From a virus, in the IMG/VR virus record IMGVR_UViG_3300042514_000542, positions 142,591 to 206,590 of that record: a stretch of DNA of 64,000 nt; one strand, 5' to 3'. Positions 34,110 to 41,752 of the stretch are shown in pieces; position 1 is the stretch's first letter, and each line of letters begins with the position of its first letter. The translations under genes and the position numbers were made by a program. The notes below the pieces were generated by a model, which was given only the letters and a program-made list of their open reading frames with translations, was not told where the DNA came from and ran no database searches.

Positions 34110-35112
34110 ATAATTCTTTCATTATTTTTTCCACACGTTTTTCTTTTTCATCTTCCATTTTCAACTGCTCAATAAACTCATCAATCGAATCCAGAAGATC
34201 CACACTATCAAGTTCTTCAACATCATCAACTGTTTTAGTGGATGTGTTATATTCGGTATGGAATTGAAATGGTTTGTATTTGGAAATGTAGGTTTGAATC
34301 TTTTCAACTTGCTTTTCCGTAGCCTCAACGTCAACAATGAGTTTAACAATGTTATTTTCAAAGTCAACCTTTGTATATGACTTCAATTTCGACAATGTGA
34401 TCTTCTTAAACTTCGGTGAAACCGTATTTTCAAAGAATTCCAATGATCCGTCTTCAATATCCAAAATATGATAACCTTTAATATTACCAGCATCGGCAAA
34501 ATCCATTGGAAACGTGTTACCAATATAATGAATTGAACCCTCATTATACTTCTTGGTGTTTCTATGGTGGAAATGACCAGAGAATACGGTATCGGTTCTT
34601 GATGCTAGAAAGTCCATCGATGATAATCCATGATCACAAACCTTAAAGTTATTCATCTTGAAGTTCTGGATTTCAAAGTGACCAAAAATATAGTCAAATT
34701 TCCCTTCTGGTAATTCACTATTCCATGGAACGAATAACAAATCCTTATCGAATGCGTTTATTTCAATGTTTTGATCAACGATTGTTAGGTTTTTATGACC
34801 ACGTAGTAATCCAAGACTATGAACATCTGCTCTATTCTTGTAAAAAGCATCGTGATTTCCAACAATGATTATCATATTGAATTCTGAGAACATATCTAGA
34901 ATTTCAGATGCAACGTGGATAGTTTGAACACTGATTTCAGAACGATTATGAAAAAAGTCACCAAGGAATAATATATCCTTAATCTTCTTTTTCTTCAATT
35001 CTTTCACCATCCACCTAGCCCACACTTTAGCGACTTCGTGCCAAGATTCAGAGTTTCCATAAAGACCTAAATGTAGGTCAGAAAATAGTGCTACTTTTGA
35101 TTTCTTAATCAT
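34093..35112 (-). CDS. 47: Recombination nuclease subunit, T4 gp47-like (SbcD/Mre11)
   Basis: 339 aa, the same length as T4 gp47. Metallophosphoesterase partner of gp46. Conserved metal-binding motifs in order: FSDLHLG near residues 10-16, LGDFFHNR near 50-57, IVGNHDAF near 84-91, FGHFEIQ near 146 and FSGHFHHRN near 178-186. The C-terminus is charged coiled-coil-like and likely contacts gp46. It overlaps the upstream small gene by 8 nt. Confidence 0.93.
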   Translation of the reverse strand: MIKKSKVALFSDLHLGLYGNSESWHEVAKVWARWMVKELKKKKIKDILFLGDFFHNRSEISVQTIHVASEILDMFSEFNMIIIVGNHDAFYKNRADVHSLGLLRGHKNLTIVDQNIEINAFDKDLLFVPWNSELPEGKFDYIFGHFEIQNFKMNNFKVCDHGLSSMDFLASRTDTVFSGHFHHRNTKKYNEGSIHYIGNTFPMDFADAGNIKGYHILDIEDGSLEFFENTVSPKFKKITLSKLKSYTKVDFENNIVKLIVDVEATEKQVEKIQTYISKYKPFQFHTEYNTSTKTVDDVEELDSVDLLDSIDEFIEQLKMEDEKEKRVEKIMKELYERHK

Positions 35113-35314
35113 GTTTCCAATTTCGATCTAAAAATTTAGACATCTCAGCTAATGCAGGTTTGAATAAATTATTATATGAATAATCCGAGTAGTTAGCGCA
35201 TTTATATTCGAATACATCTTCAGAATATCCATTAAGATGGCATCGGATAATCCACTTACCATCTTCATATCTACCATCTATTTTATCAACTCTCCTATGT
35301 TTCATATTAGTCAT
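35105..35314 (-). CDS. Hypothetical protein between gp55 and gp47
   Basis: 69 aa from the ATG at 35314 (35305 is an equal candidate; 35377 lies in gp55). Basic N-terminus with TNMKHRRVDKIDGRYEDG and an aromatic-rich middle (YANYSDYSYNN style). Overlaps gp55 and gp47 by 8 nt each. No family recognised. Confidence 0.5.
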   Translation of the reverse strand: MTNMKHRRVDKIDGRYEDGKWIIRCHLNGYSEDVFEYKCANYSDYSYNNLFKPALAEMSKFLDRNWKHD

Positions 35315-35753
35315 AACATCCGTCCTCTGAATCATGTTCCAACATCGGTCTAACATAAACCGACCCTTGTGATGCATCGCTCATTTCATTTTCATAAACC
35401 ATCTGTTTATATTCTTCCAGACCTTCGTGTTGTCTATTCTCTTTCTTGATACGATTGGAAAATGCATTCCATGCAATCTGATTGAAGTATGAGAATGGAT
35501 TGAATTCTGATTCAATCTTAAATTTCTTATCTTCCAATGCTGAATACATCTTCAAAATGGCATCACCCACCATCTCATCTTTCCATGTGTAATTGATAAA
35601 CCTATAATTATAACTAAGACCTTCAGCAATCTTAACTATGTTCAAGGCTAGTTCATTCGACATTACATCATCCTCGTAGTATTTCTCCAATTGCTGGCGA
35701 AATAGTTTTGATGACACATAATACTTCTCTTTAACGTCTTTATTTGTTATCAT
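35307..35753 (-). CDS. 55: Late transcription sigma factor, T4 gp55-like
   Basis: 148 aa (T4 gp55 is 185). Directs host RNA polymerase to TATAAATA late promoters. The segment ALNIVKIAEGLSYNYRFINY near residues 36-55 and WKDEMVGDAILKMYSALED correspond to the sigma region 2-like core, and NPFSYFNQIAWNAFSNRIKKE near 86-106 to the conserved helix that reads the promoter and binds the polymerase clamp. The shorter C-terminus still ends in acidic residues. Its presence matches the many TAAATA motifs. It overlaps the GIY-YIG stop (ATGA). Confidence 0.88.
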   Translation of the reverse strand: MITNKDVKEKYYVSSKLFRQQLEKYYEDDVMSNELALNIVKIAEGLSYNYRFINYTWKDEMVGDAILKMYSALEDKKFKIESEFNPFSYFNQIAWNAFSNRIKKENRQHEGLEEYKQMVYENEMSDASQGSVYVRPMLEHDSEDGCYD

Positions 35754-36487
35754 AATTCTTTATTCTTTCTTGGTCGTTTACTTCCACTATTTCTTAACCT
35801 GCTCGCCTCACCTATTCTTTTTCTAGTTTCTTCTGAATGGGTGTATGTAGAATTTTTTCTTGATTCTCTCATCTTTTCCTTTGTCTCTTCTGATAGAGGG
35901 ATTCCCACCTTAAGTTGTCTCAATTTTTCTTTAGTTTCTTCACTCGTCTTATACCCCAATCTTACATTTCTCATTTTTTCCTTGGTTTCATCCGATACTT
36001 TCCTCCCCAAATTAGACTTTCTATTTTTTTCATTAGATTCTTTTGAATGGTGTTTACCTATTCTCGAAAGCCTTATTTTTTCTCTAGTTTCTTCGGATTT
36101 TGGTTTCCTCATTTTTTCTTTAGATTCTTCTGAATGATAATATCCGGTTCTATCTCGGGAATATTTGCATATATTATAACCTATATCATTATTTGTAGAA
36201 TCTAGTAGTGATATATAATGAGATTCTAGTTCTAATAGATCCGTATTATCTTTAAATTTATCAAAATTTTCATAGATCTCTAATATCTCAATAGTGAATG
36301 AATTCCATCCATATTTTTTAATAACGTGTTGTAAATAACACTTGCCTTGCTTTTTATTTTCACAATATTTATGAGATATAAATCTATTTTTCAGGTTTAT
36401 CGATTTTCCCACATATATCTTATTTGTCACACCACATGTTAATTTATATACTCCAGCAACATTTTTATATTCAGAATAATTATTCAT
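35750..36487 (-). CDS. GIY-YIG homing endonuclease with NUMOD3 repeats, copy 3
   Basis: 245 aa. GIY-YIG core at residues 11-30 (AGVYKLTCG, NKIYVGKS) and a catalytic-domain segment to about residue 110, followed by six or seven NUMOD3-type repeats (SEETKEKMRNVRLGYKT and variants). It sits exactly between uvsW and gp55: its ATG is 5 nt after the uvsW stop and its TGA overlaps the gp55 ATG. The late motif TAAATA overlaps the uvsW stop codon. Close paralogue of copies 1 and 2. Confidence 0.85.
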   Translation of the reverse strand: MNNYSEYKNVAGVYKLTCGVTNKIYVGKSINLKNRFISHKYCENKKQGKCYLQHVIKKYGWNSFTIEILEIYENFDKFKDNTDLLELESHYISLLDSTNNDIGYNICKYSRDRTGYYHSEESKEKMRKPKSEETREKIRLSRIGKHHSKESNEKNRKSNLGRKVSDETKEKMRNVRLGYKTSEETKEKLRQLKVGIPLSEETKEKMRESRKNSTYTHSEETRKRIGEASRLRNSGSKRPRKNKEL

Positions 36488-36491
36488 ATAA

Positions 36492-37940
36492 TTATTTAGA
36501 TGAAAGGTTTAGTTCAGTCTCCTTCCACGGTATCTGTTCGTCGTCATAAAATGTCTTTCTAAGATCTGCATGTTCAGTGGATGATTTCATATTATCATAC
36601 AAATCGAAAATTGTAAGTAAATCTTTACTATGATGTAATCTTAATCCACGACCGATTGACTGAACTATTCGAACGAATGATTTACCATTACCAGCGAACA
36701 TGACATAATGTAAATTCTTAACATTGATACCAGTTGAGAAAATGGATGCCATGGCAACACATACGATATTATCCTGCGATTCCATTCTCTCGATTATAGC
36801 CATTCTCTCTAATACGGGCATCGCACCACTAACAAAATAAAATTCCTTGTCGTCAAATTTTAGATGTTCTGATAAATGCTCACCATGTTCCAGTCTATTG
36901 ACTAGTATAAGAATATTCTTATTCAATTTAGATACTATTTTTCGTATGGTATTATTACGAGTCTCATCAGTATGAATAAATTCCAATTCTTTCTTATATC
37001 CTCTTGGTGGATGTTTATGGATTAGTTTTATAACTCTGATCGTAGCATGGGCTAAAAACTTAGCATCCCTAAGTTCCTTTGAATTTTTCTCGTATATAAT
37101 CGGACCGAATGTTCCTATGATTTTCCACACATCAATTTTCTCTTTCGGTAAAGTTCCAGTAAACCCGAACTTGTTGGGAGTTTTTATCTTGGATAGGATT
37201 TTTGTCATCACATTTCCAAGTTTGGTCTGGTGACACTCATCCCTCAATACCAGATCGACATCCAATAAATTTGTAAAGTTCCCGAATTGGGAACACAAAC
37301 ATTCAGTATTGACTATAATGACTTCCGTATCCGTTAAAGGTAACTTATAATTTCCCTTGGTATCAGTCTCGCCTGTCCATCCAGAGAAAGTAAACGAAAC
37401 TTCGTATTCCTTAAAGTCATTCAACAACTGATGAACCAATCCTGTGCCGGGAACAACGAGTAAACATTTCACATTCCCTTTGATTTTTTTCCAATTCTCG
37501 ATAAGAGATGCTTGAATCAAAGACTTACCACCACCTGTTGCCACCACAACAGTCCCACGACCCACTTTTAGGCAAGTTTCAACTGTTTCCACCTGATAGT
37601 CCCTCAAAGGATACTTAAGCCCGTCAAATAGCTCATAGTCCTTAAAACCGCACATCAGACATTCCTTAAAATTATCTGTATAAGTTATTTCTGATATAGA
37701 TTCGGATATAAGAAATTTTCGAATATCAACAAACAATCCAAAATCAAATAATCCACTGGCTTGAATAGCATACTTTCTATCAGGAATTTTGGATTTCTTA
37801 CCAAGACTCTTAGCTTTATGATTTACAAAAGAGGCAGATGCATCCTTTTCTGAGAAATGGTTACGAACAAACGTCAAGATTGAATCATCACAGATCAATC
37901 TTCCTTTTCTATAGGATTTGTCGTAGTCGAATGTGATCAT
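36492..37940 (-). CDS. uvsW: Recombination helicase UvsW
   Basis: 482 aa (T4 UvsW is 503). SF2 helicase that unwinds branched DNA and R-loops and drives the switch to recombination-dependent replication. PLRDYQVETVETCLK (Q-motif-like), Walker A ATGGGKS near residue 137, DECHQ near 238, FGFTGTL near 258 and QSIGRGLRLHH near 430 (motif VI) are visible. The N-terminal 110 residues form the accessory domain. It overlaps uvsY by 4 nt. Confidence 0.92.
   Translation of the reverse strand: MITFDYDKSYRKGRLICDDSILTFVRNHFSEKDASASFVNHKAKSLGKKSKIPDRKYAIQASGLFDFGLFVDIRKFLISESISEITYTDNFKECLMCGFKDYELFDGLKYPLRDYQVETVETCLKVGRGTVVVATGGGKSLIQASLIENWKKIKGNVKCLLVVPGTGLVHQLLNDFKEYEVSFTFSGWTGETDTKGNYKLPLTDTEVIIVNTECLCSQFGNFTNLLDVDLVLRDECHQTKLGNVMTKILSKIKTPNKFGFTGTLPKEKIDVWKIIGTFGPIIYEKNSKELRDAKFLAHATIRVIKLIHKHPPRGYKKELEFIHTDETRNNTIRKIVSKLNKNILILVNRLEHGEHLSEHLKFDDKEFYFVSGAMPVLERMAIIERMESQDNIVCVAMASIFSTGINVKNLHYVMFAGNGKSFVRIVQSIGRGLRLHHSKDLLTIFDLYDNMKSSTEHADLRKTFYDDEQIPWKETELNLSSK
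36493..36498 (-). promoter_or_regulatory. Late-promoter-like TAAATA (minus) for GIY-YIG copy 3
   Basis: Overlaps the uvsW stop codon; 5 nt before the ATG at 36487. Confidence 0.55.
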
Positions 37941-38329
37941 TCCATTTCTAATTTTTTATGATCAATTCGATTTTTCATATCTTGATGAATCCAAGAAATC
38001 ATATTCACTACACGATCCAGATATTCTATCAGGAATTCCAGTTCAGCAAGTCTTTCGTTGATATCTTCCAACTTGGAATCATTCTCAATGCCATCCAATG
38101 TAGTTTTTGATAAGTTGACAACACCTGACGCAACTCGACTTTCGATAAGAGCGTCTTTAATCTTCTTCTTAGCCTTGATAAGTTTTGATTTATCAATCTT
38201 TGCTAAGATCAAACGATAAATCCATGAATGTTTTACCGCTGGAATTCTTCTCAAGCGATCATCCATGTTAAAATCATCAAATTTTAGGAACTCGATTATC
38301 TCCTGTTGGTATTCTTCAAGTTTACTCAT
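37937..38329 (-). CDS. uvsY: Recombination mediator UvsY-like
   Basis: 130 aa (T4 UvsY is 137). Loads UvsX onto gp32-coated ssDNA. The call rests on length, adjacency to uvsW as in T4, and the all-helical composition: N-terminal KLEEYQQEIIEFLKFD like T4 MRLEDLQEELKKD, a basic DNA-binding helix KSKLIKAKKKIKDALIESR near 48-66, and a C-terminal SWIHQDMKNRIDHKKLE. First gene of the operon, with a good sigma70-type promoter upstream. Confidence 0.75.
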   Translation of the reverse strand: MSKLEEYQQEIIEFLKFDDFNMDDRLRRIPAVKHSWIYRLILAKIDKSKLIKAKKKIKDALIESRVASGVVNLSKTTLDGIENDSKLEDINERLAELEFLIEYLDRVVNMISWIHQDMKNRIDHKKLEME

Positions 38330-38342
38330 CTCGTATCTTGAT

Positions 38343-38370
38343 AGTATAAATACATATATGAGATTGTCAA
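38343..38370 (-). promoter_or_regulatory. Early promoter for uvsY-uvsW operon
   Basis: Minus-strand TTGACA (38370-38365), 16-nt spacer, TATACT (38348-38343), 13 nt before the uvsY ATG. The -35 lies inside the divergent gene at 38358, and the late octamer TATAAATA on the plus strand overlaps the -10 and spacer. Confidence 0.65.
38345..38352 (+). promoter_or_regulatory. Perfect T4-type late promoter TATAAATA, 5 nt before ATG
   Basis: Full T4 late octamer, then 5 nt, then the ATG at 38358. With T4 spacing the transcript starts at the A of ATG. Confidence 0.75.
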
Positions 38371-38606
38371 TAGAAGAACAAACAAAACTTGCAAATATTT
38401 ACGAAACTAAGGTGTTAGTTGAAATGGATGTAGCGGGAATTATGGGTGGTGCGCCAACTTCTGGTGGTAGTCTTGAGAATGTTGATGGTTATGCCGCTGG
38501 GGATAATAGGATTCCTAAAATCTTAGGTGGTATTCAGACTCGTAGGGGTCTTGCGAAGAAAAATGGTAAGAAAAAGAGGAAAGTTGGCACGAAATCTGCG
38601 TCCTAA
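38358..38606 (+). CDS. Small putative internal head protein
   Basis: 82 aa from the ATG at 38358; the longer frame from 38265 is rejected because it runs through the promoters and uvsY. N-terminus MRLSIEEQTKLANIYETKVLVEM has a helical targeting-like start with LVE/M; the C-terminus is very basic (RRGLAKKNGKKKRKVGTK), suggesting DNA binding inside the head. The perfect late octamer supports late expression. No family recognised. Confidence 0.65.
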   Translation: MRLSIEEQTKLANIYETKVLVEMDVAGIMGGAPTSGGSLENVDGYAAGDNRIPKILGGIQTRRGLAKKNGKKKRKVGTKSAS

Positions 38607-38848
38607 TAAGTTATTATAATTGTTATAACTACTTTATAACTATTTCTTATTCTTTATTGTACATTAATATATAATAACTATAACTATATTAATAGTACCT
38701 AGCCCGCCCACCACCCCTTAAGTATAACTACAATAACAGAAAGTCAATAGGGTAAATTGAAAATAGTTGAAAAAAGAAAATTTACTACTAATTAGTAGTA
38801 GTTAGTATAGTAAGTTATAGTTATTGTACAATAATAGAAAGAAACAAA
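38607..38848 (+). other. AT-rich non-coding region with palindromes
   Basis: 242 nt without a plausible gene. Contains an 18-bp perfect palindrome (TACTACTAATTAGTAGTA, 38783-38800), a second palindromic ATTGTACAAT (38824-38833), inverted ATAACTATAAC / GTTATAGTTAT arms about 130 nt apart, and an isolated GC-rich GCCCGCCCACCACCCC tract. It lies just after the strand switch. A replication origin, operator cluster or endonuclease target are possible; none is shown. Confidence 0.5.
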
Positions 38849-39292
38849 ATGGACAACACAACATGGAAAAACCTACCAGAAGATTACAGTGACATTTTCG
38901 GCTTCGTTTACATAATTAAAAATCATCACCCAGAAGCGATTAAAAAATACTACATAGGTTGTAAACAGTGTCAGAAAAGAGTGAAGAAGAAACCATTAAA
39001 GGGTAAAACAAGGAATAGAATACAGTTCAAGGATAATGATGTTCTAAAGTATTGGGGATCGTCAAAAGAATTACTAGCAGACATTGAGAATTATGGTATA
39101 GAACATTTCACAAGAGAAGTTATACAACTATGTGATTCAAAGTTTGATATGAAGTATTCTGAACTTCATTGGCAGTTACTCACAAATGCTTTATTGGATA
39201 GTAGGTTTTACAATGGGATCATTAACATTCGTCTAGTAGCACCGAAAAATTACGTTGACAAACCAAGAAGTCTCGATACACTCAATTTATGA
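38849..39292 (+). CDS. GIY-YIG-like endonuclease without NUMOD repeats
   Basis: 147 aa. FGFVYIIKN near residues 18-26 and KYYIGCKQ near 33-41 are a divergent GIY-YIG pair; VLKYWGSSKELLADIENYGI and HFTREVIQLCDS follow, typical of phage GIY-YIG proteins related to Seg-type endonucleases, and SELHWQL carries the conserved Glu. It is not closely related to the three NUMOD-bearing copies. It follows a structured AT-rich region and overlaps the next gene by 4 nt. It may be a homing or a host-degrading nuclease. Confidence 0.65.
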   Translation: MDNTTWKNLPEDYSDIFGFVYIIKNHHPEAIKKYYIGCKQCQKRVKKKPLKGKTRNRIQFKDNDVLKYWGSSKELLADIENYGIEHFTREVIQLCDSKFDMKYSELHWQLLTNALLDSRFYNGIINIRLVAPKNYVDKPRSLDTLNL

Positions 39293-39783
39293 TTTTCATA
39301 AAAGAGTATAACGGTGTTGTTTTTGAAGACTTGGAATCCGTTTTTAAAAAAACCAATATAGATTTTTACAATTATATAACAGAAATGGGTATAGAAATAG
39401 ATCTTTCCAAAAAGGATCAACAAAAAATATATCTACATCATTTTATAATTTATCTATGTAATGTTTTAAAGACCCATAATGATAAAATAATATTCCATAT
39501 TAATTCATTTAATATTTGCGATATTCAGAAAAAAATAATTAAAAAGATTAAGAGAATATTTGGAATACGCATATGGGTGTCTCCCTATACTATTGATACG
39601 TTTTTGGAAAATTTGAAGAATCGTGATGTTACCATAACGGATTCTTTCGAATTATACTTAAACATCAAATCTAAACCAAAATCATTTAGACATATTAAAA
39701 AATATTTAGATAAGGAAGGCTTTACCAGTCTTTCAGATAGTTATTTCCAAGACATAGCAAACAAAATGGTTATTCTTTGTTAA
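39289..39783 (+). CDS. Hypothetical protein
   Basis: 164 aa, Ile/Lys/Phe-rich, alpha/beta composition (KIIFHINSFNICDIQKKIIK), not recognised. Overlaps the GIY-YIG-like gene by 4 nt and ends with a TAA that forms part of the TAAATA motif for the next gene. Base composition is more AT-rich than its neighbours, which fits a mobile or recently acquired pair with 38849; this is inference. Confidence 0.5.
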   Translation: MIFIKEYNGVVFEDLESVFKKTNIDFYNYITEMGIEIDLSKKDQQKIYLHHFIIYLCNVLKTHNDKIIFHINSFNICDIQKKIIKKIKRIFGIRIWVSPYTIDTFLENLKNRDVTITDSFELYLNIKSKPKSFRHIKKYLDKEGFTSLSDSYFQDIANKMVILC

Positions 39784-39786
39784 ATA
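39781..39786 (+). promoter_or_regulatory. Late-promoter-like TAAATA, 6 nt before ATG
   Basis: Begins with the stop codon of the upstream gene; 6 nt before the ATG at 39793. Confidence 0.55.
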
Positions 39787-39792
39787 ATCAAT

Positions 39793-40233
39793 ATGAGTAA
39801 ATTCCTTAATCTTATAGAACAGTTCGATCCACAAAACACTGAAGATCCCAAGTGGAAACTGATTGATTATCTTAAATCCAAAGGTGTTCATGTAGAACTT
39901 GTAAGGGATACCGATATGGTTCATATCCATACAGATGGTGATGTCATTGCGGTTAATGTTTCCATTCCAGAAGAAGAGGCTGAAAGTATTAATGCTGGAA
40001 CTGGAACCTATGAAGTAGATCAAGAGGTTGAAAATCTTGGAAATAAGGCTAATAGCGGATTAAGAGGATTGGCAGCAAAAGCTTGGGGAACTCCAGCACA
40101 AAAAGCTAAAACAGCGGTGAAAGAGCGTCAACAAGTTGCTGGACAAGCTGTAGATGCATATAAAAAAGGAACCGAAAGAATCCAAAAAGGATTACAAGCG
40201 GTTAAAAAATCAGCAATCGGCAGAACATACTAA
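39793..40233 (+). CDS. Putative prohead core/internal protein
   Basis: 146 aa. MSKFLNLIEQFDPQ has the short Phe/Lys targeting-like start (NLIE/Q). Residues 15-60 form a small alpha/beta domain, then an Ala/Lys/Gln-rich basic helical region (AKTAVKERQQVAGQAVDAYK) reminiscent of histone-like or scaffold proteins. Overlaps the next gene by 1 nt. Late motif upstream. The role is inferred from these features. Confidence 0.55.
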   Translation: MSKFLNLIEQFDPQNTEDPKWKLIDYLKSKGVHVELVRDTDMVHIHTDGDVIAVNVSIPEEEAESINAGTGTYEVDQEVENLGNKANSGLRGLAAKAWGTPAQKAKTAVKERQQVAGQAVDAYKKGTERIQKGLQAVKKSAIGRTY

Positions 40234-40607
40234 TGAAATCTAAAACTTTACAACTAATCAATCGTTATCACCGTCTTATTAGAGAGCAAGGTGAAGACCC
40301 ATCTATGGAACAAGACCCTAATGCTATGGAACAACCACAAGATGCTGTTGATCCAAATGCTGGAGGTGCTGGAGAAGAGGAATTACCATTAACGTCTCAA
40401 GGTGAAGATAAGTATATTGCTGATCTTATTGATGCAGCATTATTCGAGCCATCAGCAGAAGACGCTAGAACACTTTTAAATCTCCAAAACGTAATGCAAA
40501 TGAAGCGTTACAAAAATGCTAGAGAAGAAGTTCTACCATTAGTATTATCTCTTATTAGTTCTGAAACCCAAGGTGGGGATCTTAAAAAGAGCTTGAATTC
40601 AATTTAA
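40233..40607 (+). CDS. Acidic putative prohead core protein
   Basis: 124 aa. N-terminus MKSKTLQLINRYHRLIREQG (LIRE/Q) is followed by a disordered acidic Gln/Asp/Pro segment (DPNAMEQPQDAVDPNAGG) and a helical C-terminal domain. Acidic small core proteins such as T4 gp67 are processed in the prohead in the same way; similarity here is of composition, not of sequence. Co-transcribed with 39793. Confidence 0.5.
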   Translation: MKSKTLQLINRYHRLIREQGEDPSMEQDPNAMEQPQDAVDPNAGGAGEEELPLTSQGEDKYIADLIDAALFEPSAEDARTLLNLQNVMQMKRYKNAREEVLPLVLSLISSETQGGDLKKSLNSI

Positions 40608-40621
40608 CCTAAACATTTTAA

Positions 40622-40627
40622 TAAATA
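40622..40627 (+). promoter_or_regulatory. Late-promoter-like TAAATA, 5 nt before ATG
   Basis: AATAAATA followed after 5 nt by the ATG at 40633. Confidence 0.6.
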
Positions 40628-40632
40628 ATACT

Positions 40633-41031
40633 ATGAAGTTCCGCGATAGAGAAAATGCTTTAATTTGGGAGAGATATGTTGATCCATACACCCAATTAGA
40701 AATGGATGGAGATGAATCATTGAATGATCCTACAGTTGAAGACCCTATGATGGGTGAAGAGGATCTTGAGGTTCTGGCATTTGAACCAGAAATGGATATT
40801 GAAACCGAAGAACATGAAGCGTGTAATGAAGTTATATATTCTGATATCAAAAAACTTGCCGAATATTCAAAAAGAATTCTTGGAATTTGTCAAGAAAAAG
40901 AAATGGAACCTTGGATGCAAGCAAAACTTATAAAAGCTTCTGATTATGTTTCTGAAGTATGGCATAGACTTGATTCGGAAGCAGATTTTGCAAATACTGG
41001 ATTTGAACAGTCCGACAACATTAGTTTCTAA
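40633..41031 (+). CDS. Conserved-type small virion protein
   Basis: 132 aa. Starts MKFRDRENALIWERYVDPYT with the LIWE/R pattern shared with the next gene (LMWE/K). A very acidic middle (DEEDLEVLAFEPEMDIETEE) precedes a helical domain with MEPWMQAKLIKASDYVSEVW near 97-116, a segment I associate with a widespread small T4-like virion protein. TAAATA at 5 nt supports the start. Likely a core or internal head protein. Confidence 0.6.
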   Translation: MKFRDRENALIWERYVDPYTQLEMDGDESLNDPTVEDPMMGEEDLEVLAFEPEMDIETEEHEACNEVIYSDIKKLAEYSKRILGICQEKEMEPWMQAKLIKASDYVSEVWHRLDSEADFANTGFEQSDNISF

Positions 41032-41032
41032 T

Positions 41033-41308
41033 ATGAGTAAGTTTTTGACGAAGAGCGAGGAATATCAATTGATGTGGGAAAAAACCCAAATCAAAGAGTC
41101 CAATGTTCAACCAATAAATGTATTATTGGAATCAAAACATATGTTAGAAAACATAGTAAAAACTATTAATATCAACTCTGGTTCGATGAAACCTATAAAA
41201 GAGAATAAAAATCAACCATCGGTTGATGATGTGGTGAAAGTATATGATACATTACTCAAAATAACCAAACAGATGGGTGTTGATACAACACTTCAACCAG
41301 TGATTTAA
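41033..41308 (+). CDS. Small putative internal head protein
   Basis: 91 aa from the ATG at 41033; the longer frame from 40946 lies inside the preceding gene. Begins MSKFLTKSEEYQLMWEKTQI, close in style to the preceding protein (LMWE/K). The remainder is helical. It starts 1 nt after the upstream stop, so it shares its late transcript. Function unknown. Confidence 0.55.
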   Translation: MSKFLTKSEEYQLMWEKTQIKESNVQPINVLLESKHMLENIVKTININSGSMKPIKENKNQPSVDDVVKVYDTLLKITKQMGVDTTLQPVI

Positions 41309-41311
41309 TGA

Positions 41312-41752
41312 ATGAGAAGTTTCAAGCAATATTTTGTAGAGAAAACCGTTTTAGGTTTGGAAGAAACTATCTACGTTGATGGTGTTGGACAACTACGTGC
41401 GAAATTAGACACGGGAAATGGAGCGTTTAATGTTCTACATGGACAGAAAATTCAAATAGATGGTGATATGGTTAGGTTCACCACTGAAAATGGTGTGGTA
41501 TTAGAGAAACCTATTTCAGATCATATAACAATTAACTTGGGTGCTGGTAATACCGAAGATCGTCCAGTGGTATTATTAAATATAAAAATGGGTGATAAGA
41601 TTTTCAAGGATATCCCATTCTCAATCGGAAACAGATCACAAAATACCCATAAAGTTTTAATTGGTAAGAGCTTCATACAAAATGAATTAGATGCATTAAT
41701 TGATGTGGGTCTTGTAGATGTAGCTAAAAGAAATATAGAAGTTAATATATGA
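41312..41752 (+). CDS. Retropepsin-like aspartic protease (PF05618-type)
   Basis: 146 aa. QLRAKLDTGNGAFNVLHGQK near residues 26-45 contains the DTG active-site motif in the context RAKLDTG typical of the RimK-associated 'ATP-dependent zinc protease' family, which has a single-chain retropepsin-like fold; RPVVLLNIKMGD and KVLIGKSFI near 108-116 match the later strands. One DTG per chain implies a homodimer. It lies among putative prohead proteins and itself starts MRSFKQYFVEK. It may take part in head maturation; this is inferred. Confidence 0.7.
   Translation: MRSFKQYFVEKTVLGLEETIYVDGVGQLRAKLDTGNGAFNVLHGQKIQIDGDMVRFTTENGVVLEKPISDHITINLGAGNTEDRPVVLLNIKMGDKIFKDIPFSIGNRSQNTHKVLIGKSFIQNELDALIDVGLVDVAKRNIEVNI

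Noticed and set aside
38265-38357. Extension of the 38358 gene to 38265
   Set aside because: It would run through uvsY and both promoters; the perfect late octamer and 5-nt spacing mark 38358.
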